A stretch of DNA of 64,000 bases, taken from NCBI RefSeq assembly GCF_023101665.1, contig NZ_CP082161.1, positions 3,224,001 to 3,288,000 on the forward strand, in the 5' to 3' direction. The stretch is from Bradyrhizobium sp. 195. GTDB lineage: Bacteria; Pseudomonadota; Alphaproteobacteria; Rhizobiales; Xanthobacteraceae. How positions within the stretch are numbered: position 1 is the first letter of the stretch; each line of letters starts with the position of its first letter. Below the pieces are notes generated by a model. It was not told where the DNA came from. It was given only the letters and a program-made list of their open reading frames with translations, and did not search any database. The position numbers were made by a program, and so were the translations under genes. Below are positions 22,124 through 29,025 of this stretch, piece by piece.

Positions 22124-22237
22124 CGTCATTGCGAGCGCGGCATTGTCCGCCGAAGCCTCGGCAAGGCGGAAGCAATCCAGGATCCTTCCGCGGAGGGATG
22201 CTGGATTGCTTCGTCGCAAGGGCTCCTCGCAATGACG
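22124..22237. repeat. CGTCATTGCGAGCG-type palindromic repeat, copy 1
   Basis: It begins CGTCATTGCGAGCG and ends CTCCTCGCAATGACGG, with inner arms AAGCAATCCAGGATCC and GGATGCTGGATTGCTTC. A second copy with the same arms lies at 37745-37831, which shows that the family is dispersed. No coding content. Confidence 0.8.
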
Positions 22238-22337
22238 GAGCACGGGGCAAGGCCATCGCTCTCCAATTCACGCTTCAAATAGCAGACACACCTTCGCCCT
22301 CTCGCGGCTCATCTCGCCCGAGTCTTGCTTGATTGCA

Positions 22338-22943
22338 TCGCCCTTATCGAGACAAGGGGGCAGGGAAGGCCGGGCGCCGGCGGCACCCGTAAGTCCGTGC
22401 GCGAAAAGATGCACACGGGGTGGACCACAGGTTGGCCGAACGCCCGGCCTTCCCTGCGCGATGGTTTACGGCGTACTTCGTGCTCTCCCCGGGGAGCGAT
22501 GCACTATTGCCCCCGTCGCCATGCAGATGATCGATGCGCGCGCCGGTTGGTCGCCGCATCACCGCAGGACTTGACGCACAGACCCCGGGCGTCAGGACCA
22601 CACGACTTGGCCGTCCGCGCACGTCCTCGCATGTCGCTTCGAGTGCTGGCGCGTGCTCACGCCCGAAGCCATGCGAAGACGCTGTCGGCGCCGGGTCGTA
22701 TGCGCGGAAAGCCCTTTTGCTCACGGTTTCCCGCCCTGCAAAGCGCCTCGCGCCCGACGCCGTCGCGTCCATCGCTGCCCAGCCCGCGGTTCGTGACGAT
22801 CGCGATCCGCCCCTTGTCTCGGGCCAGGGTGTTTCGCTTGTACGACAAATCCGAATTTCGGTAAAGTGGAATATTTGCGCCGGCGGGGCTTTGGCGGGGT
22901 GTTTTGCCCGACGGGTGAGCAAAATGTTGCCACCCCAAACACT
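22338..22943. other. non-coding, repeat-derived stretch; no supported gene
   Basis: Both strands have open frames here, but they are Arg/Pro/Ser-rich translations of GC-rich DNA with no ribosome sites or family features. Complementary blocks (GCAGGGAAGGCCGGGCG near 22370 against CGCCCGGCCTTCCCTGCGC near 22442) and the TACGACAAATCCGAATTTCGG-like end near 22840-22860 are of the dispersed-repeat type I associate with Bradyrhizobium. I read the block as a decayed composite of such repeats joined to the interrupted repeat at 22944. Confidence 0.45.
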
Positions 22944-23033
22944 GTCATGCCCCGGCTTGACCGGGGCATCCAGTACGCCGCGGCTTGTCGGTTTCAGCCT
23001 TGCTGTCTCTGGAATACTGGATTGCCCGCTTTC

Positions 23034-24302
23034 TGTTTAGCCCGGACAGATCACTGACGGGTGTTCGGAGACATAGCTGACACATCAACATTGGCTGGAT
23101 TGGTCCGATTCGGGAGGCCGTCCATGCCCTGGAGTGAGGTGTCAGCAATGGATCAGCGTCACGAGTTCGTGCGGCTGGCTTTGCAGGAGGGCGCCAATCG
23201 GCGCGAGTTGTGCCGACGGTTCAACATCAGCCCTGACGTGGGCTACAAATGGCTGCGGCGCTGGCAGGCTGGCGATCGAGAGCTGGCCGACCGCTGCCGT
23301 TGCCCGCATGCGATGCCCAAGCGCAGTGAGGCTGCGGTCGAGGCACAGGTTCTGGCCGTGCGGGACAAGCATCCGGCTTGGGGAGCGCGGAAGATCGCTC
23401 ACTGCCTGAAGCGGCGCGGGCAGACGGTGCCCGTGCCGTCAACGGTGCACCAGATCCTGTGTCGGCACGGTCGGGTCAAGCCAAGCGAGAATGCACCGCC
23501 CAATCCGGGGCATCGCTTCGAGAAGGAAGCTCCTAACCTGCTGTGGCAGATGGACTTCAAGGGACACCTGCCGCTCGCCAACGGGACGCGATGCCATCCG
23601 CTGACAATTGTCGACGATCACTCGCGCTATGTCCTGTGCCTGAAGGCCTGCGCCGACGAGCAGCGTCTTACCGTGCAGGATCATCTGACGACGACGTTCC
23701 GCTGCTACGGCCTGCCGGAGGCTTTCTACACCGACAACGGCTCACCGTGGGGCGATACGTCAGGTGTTCGTTGGACCGGGCTGAAGGTGTGGCTGCTCAA
23801 GCTCGGTGTCAGGGTGGTGCATGCCAGGCCCTGTCACCCGCAGGCGCGCGGCAAGAACGAACGCTTCCATTGCACCCTGAAGGCCGAGGTTCTTGCCATG
23901 CGTCGCTTCCGCACTCTGCCGGAGGTCCAGCGCGCCTTCGACGCCTGGCGGCCAGTCTACAATCTGGAACGTCCCCACCAGGGCCTCGATATGCACGTCC
24001 CCGCCGATCGCTTCCGGCCGAGCACCCGTGCCATGCCGGCTCGCGTTCCGATCGTCGAATACGACAGCGGTGAGATCGTGCGCAGAGTCTCATCGACAAG
24101 ACCCTACATCTCCTTCAAGGGGCGCTTCTGGAAGGTTCCCCAGGCCTTCGCCCGCGAGCGCCTCGCCATCCGGCCGCTGGACCGCGATGGCCATTACGGC
24201 ATCTTCTTCGCCAGCTGGCAGGTCGCATCGATCGACTTGACCAATGGCCAACCTGTCAGTGATGTGTCCGAACAGGTGTCAGCCATGTCTCCGGACTAAA
24301 CA
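23034..24302 (+). mobile_element. IS481-family insertion sequence, 1269 bp, apparently intact
   Basis: The ends are long imperfect inverted repeats of about 50 bp. Left starts TGTTTAGCCCGGACAGATCA at 23034; right, read inward from 24302, starts TGTTTAGTCCGGAGACATGG. Each end contains two copies of a GGA-ACAT-CTGACA sub-repeat, plausibly separate transposase-binding sites. The sequence TTTC occurs immediately outside both ends (23030-23033 and 24303-24306), fitting a 4-bp target duplication. The element carries one transposase gene whose stop codon lies within the right repeat. Confidence 0.85.
23124..24299 (+). CDS. IS481-family DDE transposase
   Basis: 391 residues from the ATG at 23124, chosen because GGGAGG lies six bases upstream; the frame is open further 5' into the inverted repeat. 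The N-terminal part is a helix-turn-helix (RRELCRRFNISPDVGYKWL) that binds the ends, then an HTH-32/rve linker. The integrase core has the DDE triad: Asp of LLWQMDFKG, Asp of AFYTDNGSPW, and Glu of RGKNERFHCTL. The C-terminal domain is the beta-rich tail seen in longer IS481 members. The frame is uninterrupted, so the element may still be active. Confidence 0.93.
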   Translation: MPWSEVSAMDQRHEFVRLALQEGANRRELCRRFNISPDVGYKWLRRWQAGDRELADRCRCPHAMPKRSEAAVEAQVLAVRDKHPAWGARKIAHCLKRRGQTVPVPSTVHQILCRHGRVKPSENAPPNPGHRFEKEAPNLLWQMDFKGHLPLANGTRCHPLTIVDDHSRYVLCLKACADEQRLTVQDHLTTTFRCYGLPEAFYTDNGSPWGDTSGVRWTGLKVWLLKLGVRVVHARPCHPQARGKNERFHCTLKAEVLAMRRFRTLPEVQRAFDAWRPVYNLERPHQGLDMHVPADRFRPSTRAMPARVPIVEYDSGEIVRRVSSTRPYISFKGRFWKVPQAFARERLAIRPLDRDGHYGIFFASWQVASIDLTNGQPVSDVSEQVSAMSPD

Positions 24303-24338
24303 TTTCGCGGGCAATGACACCGAGTTTGGAACGGGCGT

Positions 24339-24989
24339 CTACTCCGCCGACAGCCGCACCATCTGGCGGCCGCCATTCATTTCCTTGAGGCGGTTGACGA
24401 AGTTTTCCGGGCGCTGCCAGCGGTTGGGGACTTGCAAGCCCATGAACTCGGCGATGTCGCCGATGAAGCCGGTGCAGTTGGCGGTCTCGGCGTTCCAGAC
24501 CGGCGAGCTCGCCTGCAGTTTCTTGATATAGGCGAACACGCGTTTGGCGTCGGCCTCGTTCAGATAGACGCGATAGCTCGCGGTCAGATAGTCTGGATCG
24601 AGATCGCCGTAGCTCGCGCCGGTCTCGGACGGCACGAAGGTGATGTGACCGAGCACGTAGGCGAGCGTGTCGCCCGCCGGCGTGAGGCCTGCGACCTCGA
24701 CCGCCTTCTCGCTGGTCTTGCCGTACCAGACGAAAGCATGGCCCCAGCTTGCGGCCGTGCGGGCGCGGAAGTCGACGTAATACGGGCCTTTCTCCACGCG
24801 CGCCAGGGAGCGCCGCGTCGATTGCGGCGCCGGCCGTGATGTGGAGCCGGTCGTGGCAAGCGCATTGGCGTCGGCAACGCGCTTGTTCGCTTCGTGCGCC
24901 GAAGCCGAGGGCATCAGGCACGCGATCATCGCCGCGAGCGCGAGCCCTGCAAGGATGCAGGATCCCGATCGATCAGGTCTGTTCGTCAC
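24339..24989 (-). CDS. secreted protein of unknown function with His and Asn-Cys motifs
   Basis: 216 residues from the GTG at 24989, preceded by GAGGGG. An N-terminal hydrophobic segment (CILAGLALAAMIACLMPSAS) followed by SAHE looks like a signal peptide, so the product is probably periplasmic or outer. The mature part contains WGHAFVWYGK (about residues 90-99) and ETANCTGFIGDIAEFMG (about 170-186). The order His first, then Asn-Cys, recalls permuted papain-like (NlpC/P60-type, DUF4105-like) proteins. That is an inference and the activity is unknown. Downstream lies the end of the interrupted repeat; upstream is the small PIGK protein. Confidence 0.7.
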   Translation of the reverse strand: MTNRPDRSGSCILAGLALAAMIACLMPSASAHEANKRVADANALATTGSTSRPAPQSTRRSLARVEKGPYYVDFRARTAASWGHAFVWYGKTSEKAVEVAGLTPAGDTLAYVLGHITFVPSETGASYGDLDPDYLTASYRVYLNEADAKRVFAYIKKLQASSPVWNAETANCTGFIGDIAEFMGLQVPNRWQRPENFVNRLKEMNGGRQMVRLSAE

Positions 24990-25047
24990 GCTGTGCCCCT
25001 CGACTGTCGGCCGCTTACGCTGGTCTTGCGCGCCTTGCGCTAGCGCG

Positions 25048-25245
25048 TCAGTAGCGCGCTGCGACCGGGCCCGGCGCCTTGCCGATCGGGGCCTTTCCAA
25101 CCGGGCTCTTGCCAATCGGCATCTTGCCGATCGGCGCCTGCTCGGCCGGATAGGCCGGCACGGGCTGACGGCGCGGCAGATCCGCGGCGTTCGCGGCCGT
25201 CACCAGAGCAAGCGTGGCACCCAGAGCAATTACAATCTTCTTCAC
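25048..25245 (-). CDS. small secreted protein with PIGK repeats
   Basis: 65 residues, starting with GTG at 25245 after AGGGG. The first 20 residues are a clear signal peptide (KKIVIALGATLALVTAANA) with cleavage after ANAA or nearby. The mature part of about 45 residues is Pro/Lys-rich and consists mainly of four repeats of the form (A/M/S)P(I/V)GK. Function unknown; repeats of this sort suggest a structural or binding role rather than an enzyme. Its stop is 58 bases before the next gene on this strand. Confidence 0.6.
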   Translation of the reverse strand: MKKIVIALGATLALVTAANAADLPRRQPVPAYPAEQAPIGKMPIGKSPVGKAPIGKAPGPVAARY

Positions 25246-25418
25246 AGCGATACCCCTAGAAGGTTTGGTCCAAACACGGCCATGCCGTGCCCCCAGACAC
25301 GCCTCACAGAAGGGCGTCCGAATGCGACCAAGTTGCGGCGTGCGCGGGGCATGTCGGCGGCATTGGCGCGCGAAGATGTGATGTACGGCTGTTTCGGAGG
25401 GGTGTGTGATGCGGGTCT

Positions 25419-25498
25419 GTAGGATGGAGCGCAGCGAAACCCGTCGGCTGTTTGCGCGAGGAGAGATGATGGGTTTCGCTGCGCTCTACCCATCCTAC
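25419..25498. repeat. GTAGGATGG-type palindromic repeat
   Basis: GTAGGATGGAGCGCAGCGAA at the left is mirrored at the right by TTTCGCTGCGCTCTACCCAT and CCTAC. The right arm overlaps the last codon of the broken coiled-coil gene at 25495. It is non-coding and related in style to the repeats at 19454, 19677 and 37875. The rest of the 250-base gap from 25246 holds only the likely promoter of the PIGK gene. Confidence 0.7.
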
Positions 25499-26010
25499 GC
25501 AGCAATTGATCCGATCCGGTCCAAACTGTTCCTGATCGTCGCGAAGATGCCGCCGATGTCCTTGCGCAGGGCATCGAGCGCGTTGAAATTGTCGAAGATG
25601 CGGGCGAGGCGGTCTTCGACTTCGCGCTTGCTCTTGGCGTCTCGACGCGTGAGGCGAGGGTGACGTCGCCGTTCGCCTCGATCTCGCCGATGGTTTTCGC
25701 GAGGAGGTCGCGGGTGGTGCCGACGTCCGCGATCATGGCCTCGATGCCGAACACCGGCGCCTTGAGCGGGACGAGGTCGGCCTGCGACTTCGATAGCTCA
25801 GCTTTGAAAGCGTTCAGTGTCGCCAGCGTCTCCTGTAGCGCGCCGAGGCGCTGGCGCGACTGGAGGACGAAATCGTTCAGCGCGTTCTGGCGCTCAGTGA
25901 GGGTTTTGCCGTCGGCGTCCGTCTCGACATCAGCGAGCGAGCGTTCGAGCTGGGCCCGGCGTTGGCCGAGCAGCCGATCAGTGGAGAGCGGCGTGGGTTG
26001 CCGGGTTTTC
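25495..26010 (-). pseudogene. frameshifted and 5'-truncated coiled-coil protein gene
   Basis: Reading on the minus strand from about 26000, a coiled-coil sequence is clear (LLGQRRAQLERSLADVETD, then ALNDFVLQSRQRLGALQETL and AKTIGEIEANGDVTLASR). Near 25640 the coherent sequence moves to another frame: SKREVEDRLARIFDNFNALD and GGIFATIRNSLDRIGSIAA, ending at the TAG at 25495-25497. No single frame covers both halves. The 5' end has no start codon and gives way to a palindromic repeat at 26028-26103. It was probably an envelope or cytoplasmic coiled-coil protein; it is now inactive unless the frameshift is a sequencing error. Confidence 0.65.
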
Positions 26011-26027
26011 CCGAAGACGCGAGGCCT

Positions 26028-26103
26028 GTAGCCCGCATGAGCGCAGCGATATGCGGACCACGTCAAGGCCCGTCCCGGATGTCGCTCCGCTTTCCGGACT
26101 ACC
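26028..26103. repeat. GTAGCCCG-type palindromic repeat at the break of the coiled-coil gene
   Basis: GTAGCCCGCATGAGCGCAGC at the left and GTCGCTCCGCTTTCCGGACT ending in AC at the right form an imperfect inverted repeat. Its insertion or expansion probably removed the 5' part of the coiled-coil gene. Confidence 0.65.
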
Positions 26104-26118
26104 GCGTCGTGCTCGCGA

Positions 26119-26235
26119 TCACTTCCCGAGGAAGTTCGAGCGCATCTTGTCGGCGAGCCAGACGACGAAGATCGCAGCGAACGCGAGGGCAAAGTACAGA
26201 GCCGTCCACAAAAGTGCATTACCGGCAGTCGTCAT
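26119..26235 (-). CDS. 38-residue single-pass membrane protein
   Basis: A short gene from the ATG at 26235 to the TGA at 26119-26121. AGGGAGGA stands four bases before the ATG, an excellent ribosome site for an isolated small gene. The peptide has a polar start (MTTAGN), one hydrophobic helix (ALLWTALYFALAFAAIFVVW) and a positively charged tail (LADKMRSNFLGK), the layout of small inner-membrane proteins. No function can be assigned; small regulators of membrane complexes often look like this. The repeat at 26028 lies just downstream. Confidence 0.6.
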   Translation of the reverse strand: MTTAGNALLWTALYFALAFAAIFVVWLADKMRSNFLGK

Positions 26236-26317
26236 GGCGTCCTCCCTTGCATCAGAAATCGATCTGTCGCCGGAGAGGATAGCGGAGGCCGGGAAGGTGC
26301 GATTTGCGCAGGATCAA

Positions 26318-26338
26318 TTTTGCCGCGCTGCGGCAAAA
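26318..26338 (-). terminator. hairpin after the fumarylacetoacetase-family gene
   Basis: TTTTGCCGC at 26318-26326 pairs perfectly with GCGGCAAAA at 26330-26338 across a three-base loop. It lies 56 bases after the stop of the FAH-family gene and its A/T ends make it a plausible bidirectional terminator. Nothing else is seen in 26236-26393. Confidence 0.6.
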
Positions 26339-26393
26339 CGGCTTGGTCGGCCATCATTCGGGAAACGATGGAGGCGTGCCTGCGAAAGACGAG

Positions 26394-27179
26394 TTACAGC
26401 CGAAACTCGTTGGTCAGCTCCCCGATGCCATCGATCGCGACGGTCACCGTGTTCACCGGCTCCTTCATCACGCCGACGCCGACCGAGGTGCCGACGGCGA
26501 TGAGGTCGCCGGGGAGCAGGGTCATGTCGTGGGAGATTTTGCTGACCAGCTCCTGCGCCGAAAAGATCATGTCGGAGATCGGGTAGTTCTGCCGCTCGGC
26601 GCCGTTGAGGATGGTGCGGACAACGAGCTTGGCCGGGTCGAGGCCGGTTGTGATGACGGGGCCGAACGGGCCGTAATCGTCGATGCCCTTGGCGCGAGCC
26701 CATTGCGGGAAGGTGGGATCGCTGGTGAGGATGTCGTTGGCGGTGATGTCGTTGACGCAGGTGTAGCCGAAGATGAAGCTGTCGGCTTCGCCCGGGGAGA
26801 CACGCGCGCAGGTCTTGCCGATGACGATGCCAAGCTCGCCCTCATAGGTGGTCTTGCCGTCGTAATAAGAGGGACGGCGGATCACCGCACCCGGCGTCGT
26901 GATGCTGGTGGTGGCCTTGAGCAGATAGAGCGGCTCCGGCGGCTCGGGCTGGTTCAGCTTGGCGGCCAGCGCGTGAAAATTGTTCCAGAGCGCGACGATC
27001 TTGCTGGGTGCGCACGGGGCGAGCAGTTCGACCTCCGACAGCACCAGGCTCTTGCCGGTCGGGGCGTTGCGGCCGAACATCTCGCCCTCATGCACGCTGA
27101 TCCCCGATGGCGTCAGCGTGCCGAAACCGGTCGTGCCGGCATGGCGGAAGCGCAGCCAGTTTTTCACCTCGGTTGTCAT
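26394..27179 (-). CDS. fumarylacetoacetate hydrolase family protein
   Basis: 261 residues from the ATG at 27179 (a GTG one codon earlier is also possible). The C-terminal FAH fold carries the metal site: two glutamates in TYEGELGIVIG and the aspartate in CVNDITANDI, plus GPFGPVITTG and LLPGDLIAVGT, typical of the family. Members hydrolyse or decarboxylate acyl-pyruvate and 2-oxo-acid compounds in aromatic or hydroxy-acid breakdown. The start overlaps the stop of the ketopantoate-reductase-family gene (TGATG), so they are co-translated and probably work on related oxo-acids. The substrate cannot be told from sequence. Confidence 0.9.
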   Translation of the reverse strand: MTTEVKNWLRFRHAGTTGFGTLTPSGISVHEGEMFGRNAPTGKSLVLSEVELLAPCAPSKIVALWNNFHALAAKLNQPEPPEPLYLLKATTSITTPGAVIRRPSYYDGKTTYEGELGIVIGKTCARVSPGEADSFIFGYTCVNDITANDILTSDPTFPQWARAKGIDDYGPFGPVITTGLDPAKLVVRTILNGAERQNYPISDMIFSAQELVSKISHDMTLLPGDLIAVGTSVGVGVMKEPVNTVTVAIDGIGELTNEFRL

Positions 27180-28198
27180 CACGCCACCGCCAATGCGCGG
27201 GGATCTGACAGCGTCGAGACGCCGTCATAGAGGCCGGCGATGCGGGCGCGCTGGGTCACCATCGCCAGCACCGAGTCGAGCGCTGGCGTGGCGATGCCGG
27301 TGAGGCGGCCCATCTCCTGCACGACGGTGACGAGCGGGTCGATCTCCATGGGGCGGCCGCGCTCGAGATCCTGCAGCATCGAGGTCTTGTGGGCGCCGAC
27401 CTTGCGGGCGCCCTCGATGCGGCGCTCGACGTCGACGCGGAATTTGACTCCGAAGGTCTCGGCGATGCCTTGCGTCTCCACCATGATCGCGCGCGACAGC
27501 GAGCGCGTGGCCGGATCGGTGCAGATCACGTCGAGCGTCGCGTGCGTGAGCGCGCTGATCGGGTTGAAGCAGACATTGCCCCAGAGCTTCAGCCAGATCT
27601 CGTCGCGGATGCGGTCGAGCACCGGGGCCTTCAGGCCGGCGGCGACGAAGAGATCGGCGAGGCGCGTGACGTCCGAGGTAATCTCACCCGAGGGCTCGCC
27701 GAGCGGGAAATTGTTGCCGTAGACGTGGCGGATCACGCCGGGCGCCTCGATCTCGGTGGCGGGATAGACGATGCAGCCGATGGCGCGCTCGGCGCCGATC
27801 TCGCGCCACTGCCGCCCGCCGGGATCGATGCTCTCCAGCGTCGAGTTCTCGTATTGGCCGCCGTGCTTGTAGAAGTACCAATAGGGGATGCCGTTGACGG
27901 CAGTGACGATGCGGGTGTGCGGGCCCAGGAGTGGCTGCATCTTCTCGATCACGCCGGTGATCGAATGCGCCTTCAGCGTGACAATGATGTAGTCCTGCAC
28001 GCCGAGCTCGGCGGGATCGTCGGTGCAGCGCGGATGTACGGTGTGCGTCTCCTCGCCCACGAGCAGCGTCAGGCCGCGCTCGCGCATCGCGGCAAGGTGG
28101 GCGCCGCGTGCGATGAGGCTGACATCGGCGCCTGCGCGCGCGAGCTGAACCCCGAGATATCCGCCGATCGCGCCGGCGCCGTAGATGCAGATCTTCAT
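27179..28198 (-). CDS. ketopantoate reductase (ApbA/PanE) family protein
   Basis: 339 residues from the ATG at 28198; the frame runs further 5' through a palindromic repeat and is not coding there. The N-terminal Rossmann motif is MKICIYGAGAIGGYLG. The conserved asparagine in TAVNGIPYW and the lysine in IWLKLWGNV match the catalytic Asn and Lys of PanE. It is longer than E. coli PanE by about 35 residues. It may not be the pantothenate enzyme, because it is coupled to an FAH-family hydrolase; a 2-oxo-acid reductase in a catabolic route is more likely. First gene of the pair. Confidence 0.88.
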   Translation of the reverse strand: MKICIYGAGAIGGYLGVQLARAGADVSLIARGAHLAAMRERGLTLLVGEETHTVHPRCTDDPAELGVQDYIIVTLKAHSITGVIEKMQPLLGPHTRIVTAVNGIPYWYFYKHGGQYENSTLESIDPGGRQWREIGAERAIGCIVYPATEIEAPGVIRHVYGNNFPLGEPSGEITSDVTRLADLFVAAGLKAPVLDRIRDEIWLKLWGNVCFNPISALTHATLDVICTDPATRSLSRAIMVETQGIAETFGVKFRVDVERRIEGARKVGAHKTSMLQDLERGRPMEIDPLVTVVQEMGRLTGIATPALDSVLAMVTQRARIAGLYDGVSTLSDPRALAVA

Positions 28199-28262
28199 GA
28201 AGTCCTCGCGAAGGAGCCGAATTGGCAGTTGGTTCGATCGATGGGGCCACGGGGCCGCTGCA

Positions 28263-28389
28263 CCTCCCCCGCTTGCGGGAGAGGTCGACGCGCTCGGAGA
28301 GCGCGGCGGGTGAGGGCTCTGTCCTCTTGGGGAGTCTCCCCAGCGGAGACACCCTCTCCCCAACCCTCTCCCGCAAGCGGGAGAGGGGG
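28263..28389. repeat. CTCCCGC-type palindromic repeat, copy 1
   Basis: CTCCCCCGCTTGCGGGAGAG at the left end and CTCTCCCGCAAGCGGGAGAG at the right, with a second inner pair (GGGAGTCTCCCC). The same family occurs at 54381-54520. It lies between the CBS gene stop and the ketopantoate-reductase-family start. Confidence 0.8.
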
Positions 28390-28420
28390 CGCGTCCTCTC
28401 CGTGGCTGGAAGTGTATCGC

Positions 28421-28849
28421 TTAGGCGGCTGCTTGCGGCTTGCCGTTGATGGCCTCGTCCATGGCAGCTGCGATGTCGCGCATGCTGATGACGGAGACGA
28501 GGCTGTAATCGTCGATCACGGGCAAATGGCGGATGTGATGACGATTCATCAGATGGCGGACGTGCTCGATCGTGTCGCTCGAGGTGCAGGACACCAGCTG
28601 CTGCACCGAGACGAGCTGCGAGACCTTGACGTTGACGGCGTTCGCGCCGTGCTCGGCGACGGCGCGCACCACGTCGCGTTCGGTGAACATGCCGACCGCG
28701 GTGTTACCCTCGGAGCGGACCACGTCCTTGACCACGAGAGCGCTGATGTTGTTGGCGCGCATCAGCTTGGCGGCGATGCCCACCGTTTCGTTCATTCGCA
28801 CCGTGACAACGCGCGGTGTCTTCTTGCGCAGAATGTCTCCGACCAGCAT
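28421..28849 (-). CDS. stand-alone CBS-domain protein
   Basis: 142 residues from the ATG at 28849, with GGGAGG six bases upstream. It consists of two CBS motifs (about 5-65 with TVGIAAKLMRANNISALVV, and about 75-130 with HVRHLMNRHHIRHLPVIDD) and nothing else. Such Bateman modules bind adenine nucleotides or similar ligands and regulate a partner protein. An operator of the oxalate regulon (28883-28899) lies 34 bases upstream of the start, so it is probably induced with the oxalate genes. The partner is not known. Confidence 0.88.
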   Translation of the reverse strand: MLVGDILRKKTPRVVTVRMNETVGIAAKLMRANNISALVVKDVVRSEGNTAVGMFTERDVVRAVAEHGANAVNVKVSQLVSVQQLVSCTSSDTIEHVRHLMNRHHIRHLPVIDDYSLVSVISMRDIAAAMDEAINGKPQAAA

Positions 28850-28882
28850 TGCAACCTCCCTGGGTGAATGTTGGAAGAAGTG

Positions 28883-28899
28883 TGGTATACATAATGCCA
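28883..28899. promoter_or_regulatory. oxalate-regulon operator upstream of the CBS gene
   Basis: TGGTATACATAATGCCA matches TGGYAT-N5-ATGCCA with both half-sites perfect. It is centred about 42 bases before the CBS-protein start, close to where a promoter would lie. Confidence 0.7.
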
Positions 28900-28968
28900 A
28901 TCGTCAAGCGCTGGATTGGATGATCCGAAAAATCTTGCGACAGCGATGCTGACGTTTGTCGTCGAGAC

Positions 28969-28998
28969 AAAAAGAAAGGGGCGCAGCGATGCGCCCCC
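28969..28998 (-). terminator. rho-independent terminator of the first MFS gene
   Basis: On the minus strand GGGGGCGCATCGCTGCGCCCC (here split over 28978-28998) forms a hairpin followed by TTTCTTTTT. It lies about 30 bases after the stop of the MFS gene, which separates it from the CBS gene. Confidence 0.8.
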
Positions 28999-29025
28999 GT
29001 CTCGTCGTGCGAAAGCGTGCGGCGG

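Larger units (their letters stand above)
22944..24318. repeat. palindromic repeat interrupted by the IS481-family element
   Basis: Bases 22944-23033 and 24303-24318 are the two halves of one repeat. It starts GTCATGCCCCGGCTTGAC, continues to CTGGATTGCCCGC, and resumes after the insertion with GCGGGCAATGAC. The arms ATTGCCCGC and GCGGGCAAT would face each other across a TTTC loop if the insertion were removed. An uninterrupted relative lies at 40557-40671. Confidence 0.75.

Noticed and set aside
22344..22922. 192-codon minus-strand frame in the repeat-rich block
   Set aside because: Low-complexity Arg/Ser/Pro sequence that overlaps known-style dispersed repeats; no ribosome site and overlapping open frames on both strands.
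22944..24318. Repeat ends around the IS element taken as its own inverted repeats
   Set aside because: The element's ends are the TGTTTAG sequences at 23034 and 24302; the outer GCCCGC/GCGGGC arms belong to the older palindromic repeat it entered.
27389..28867. 492-codon plus-strand frame opposite the ketopantoate-reductase-family and CBS genes
   Set aside because: It runs across two real genes and a palindromic repeat, with typical shadow composition.
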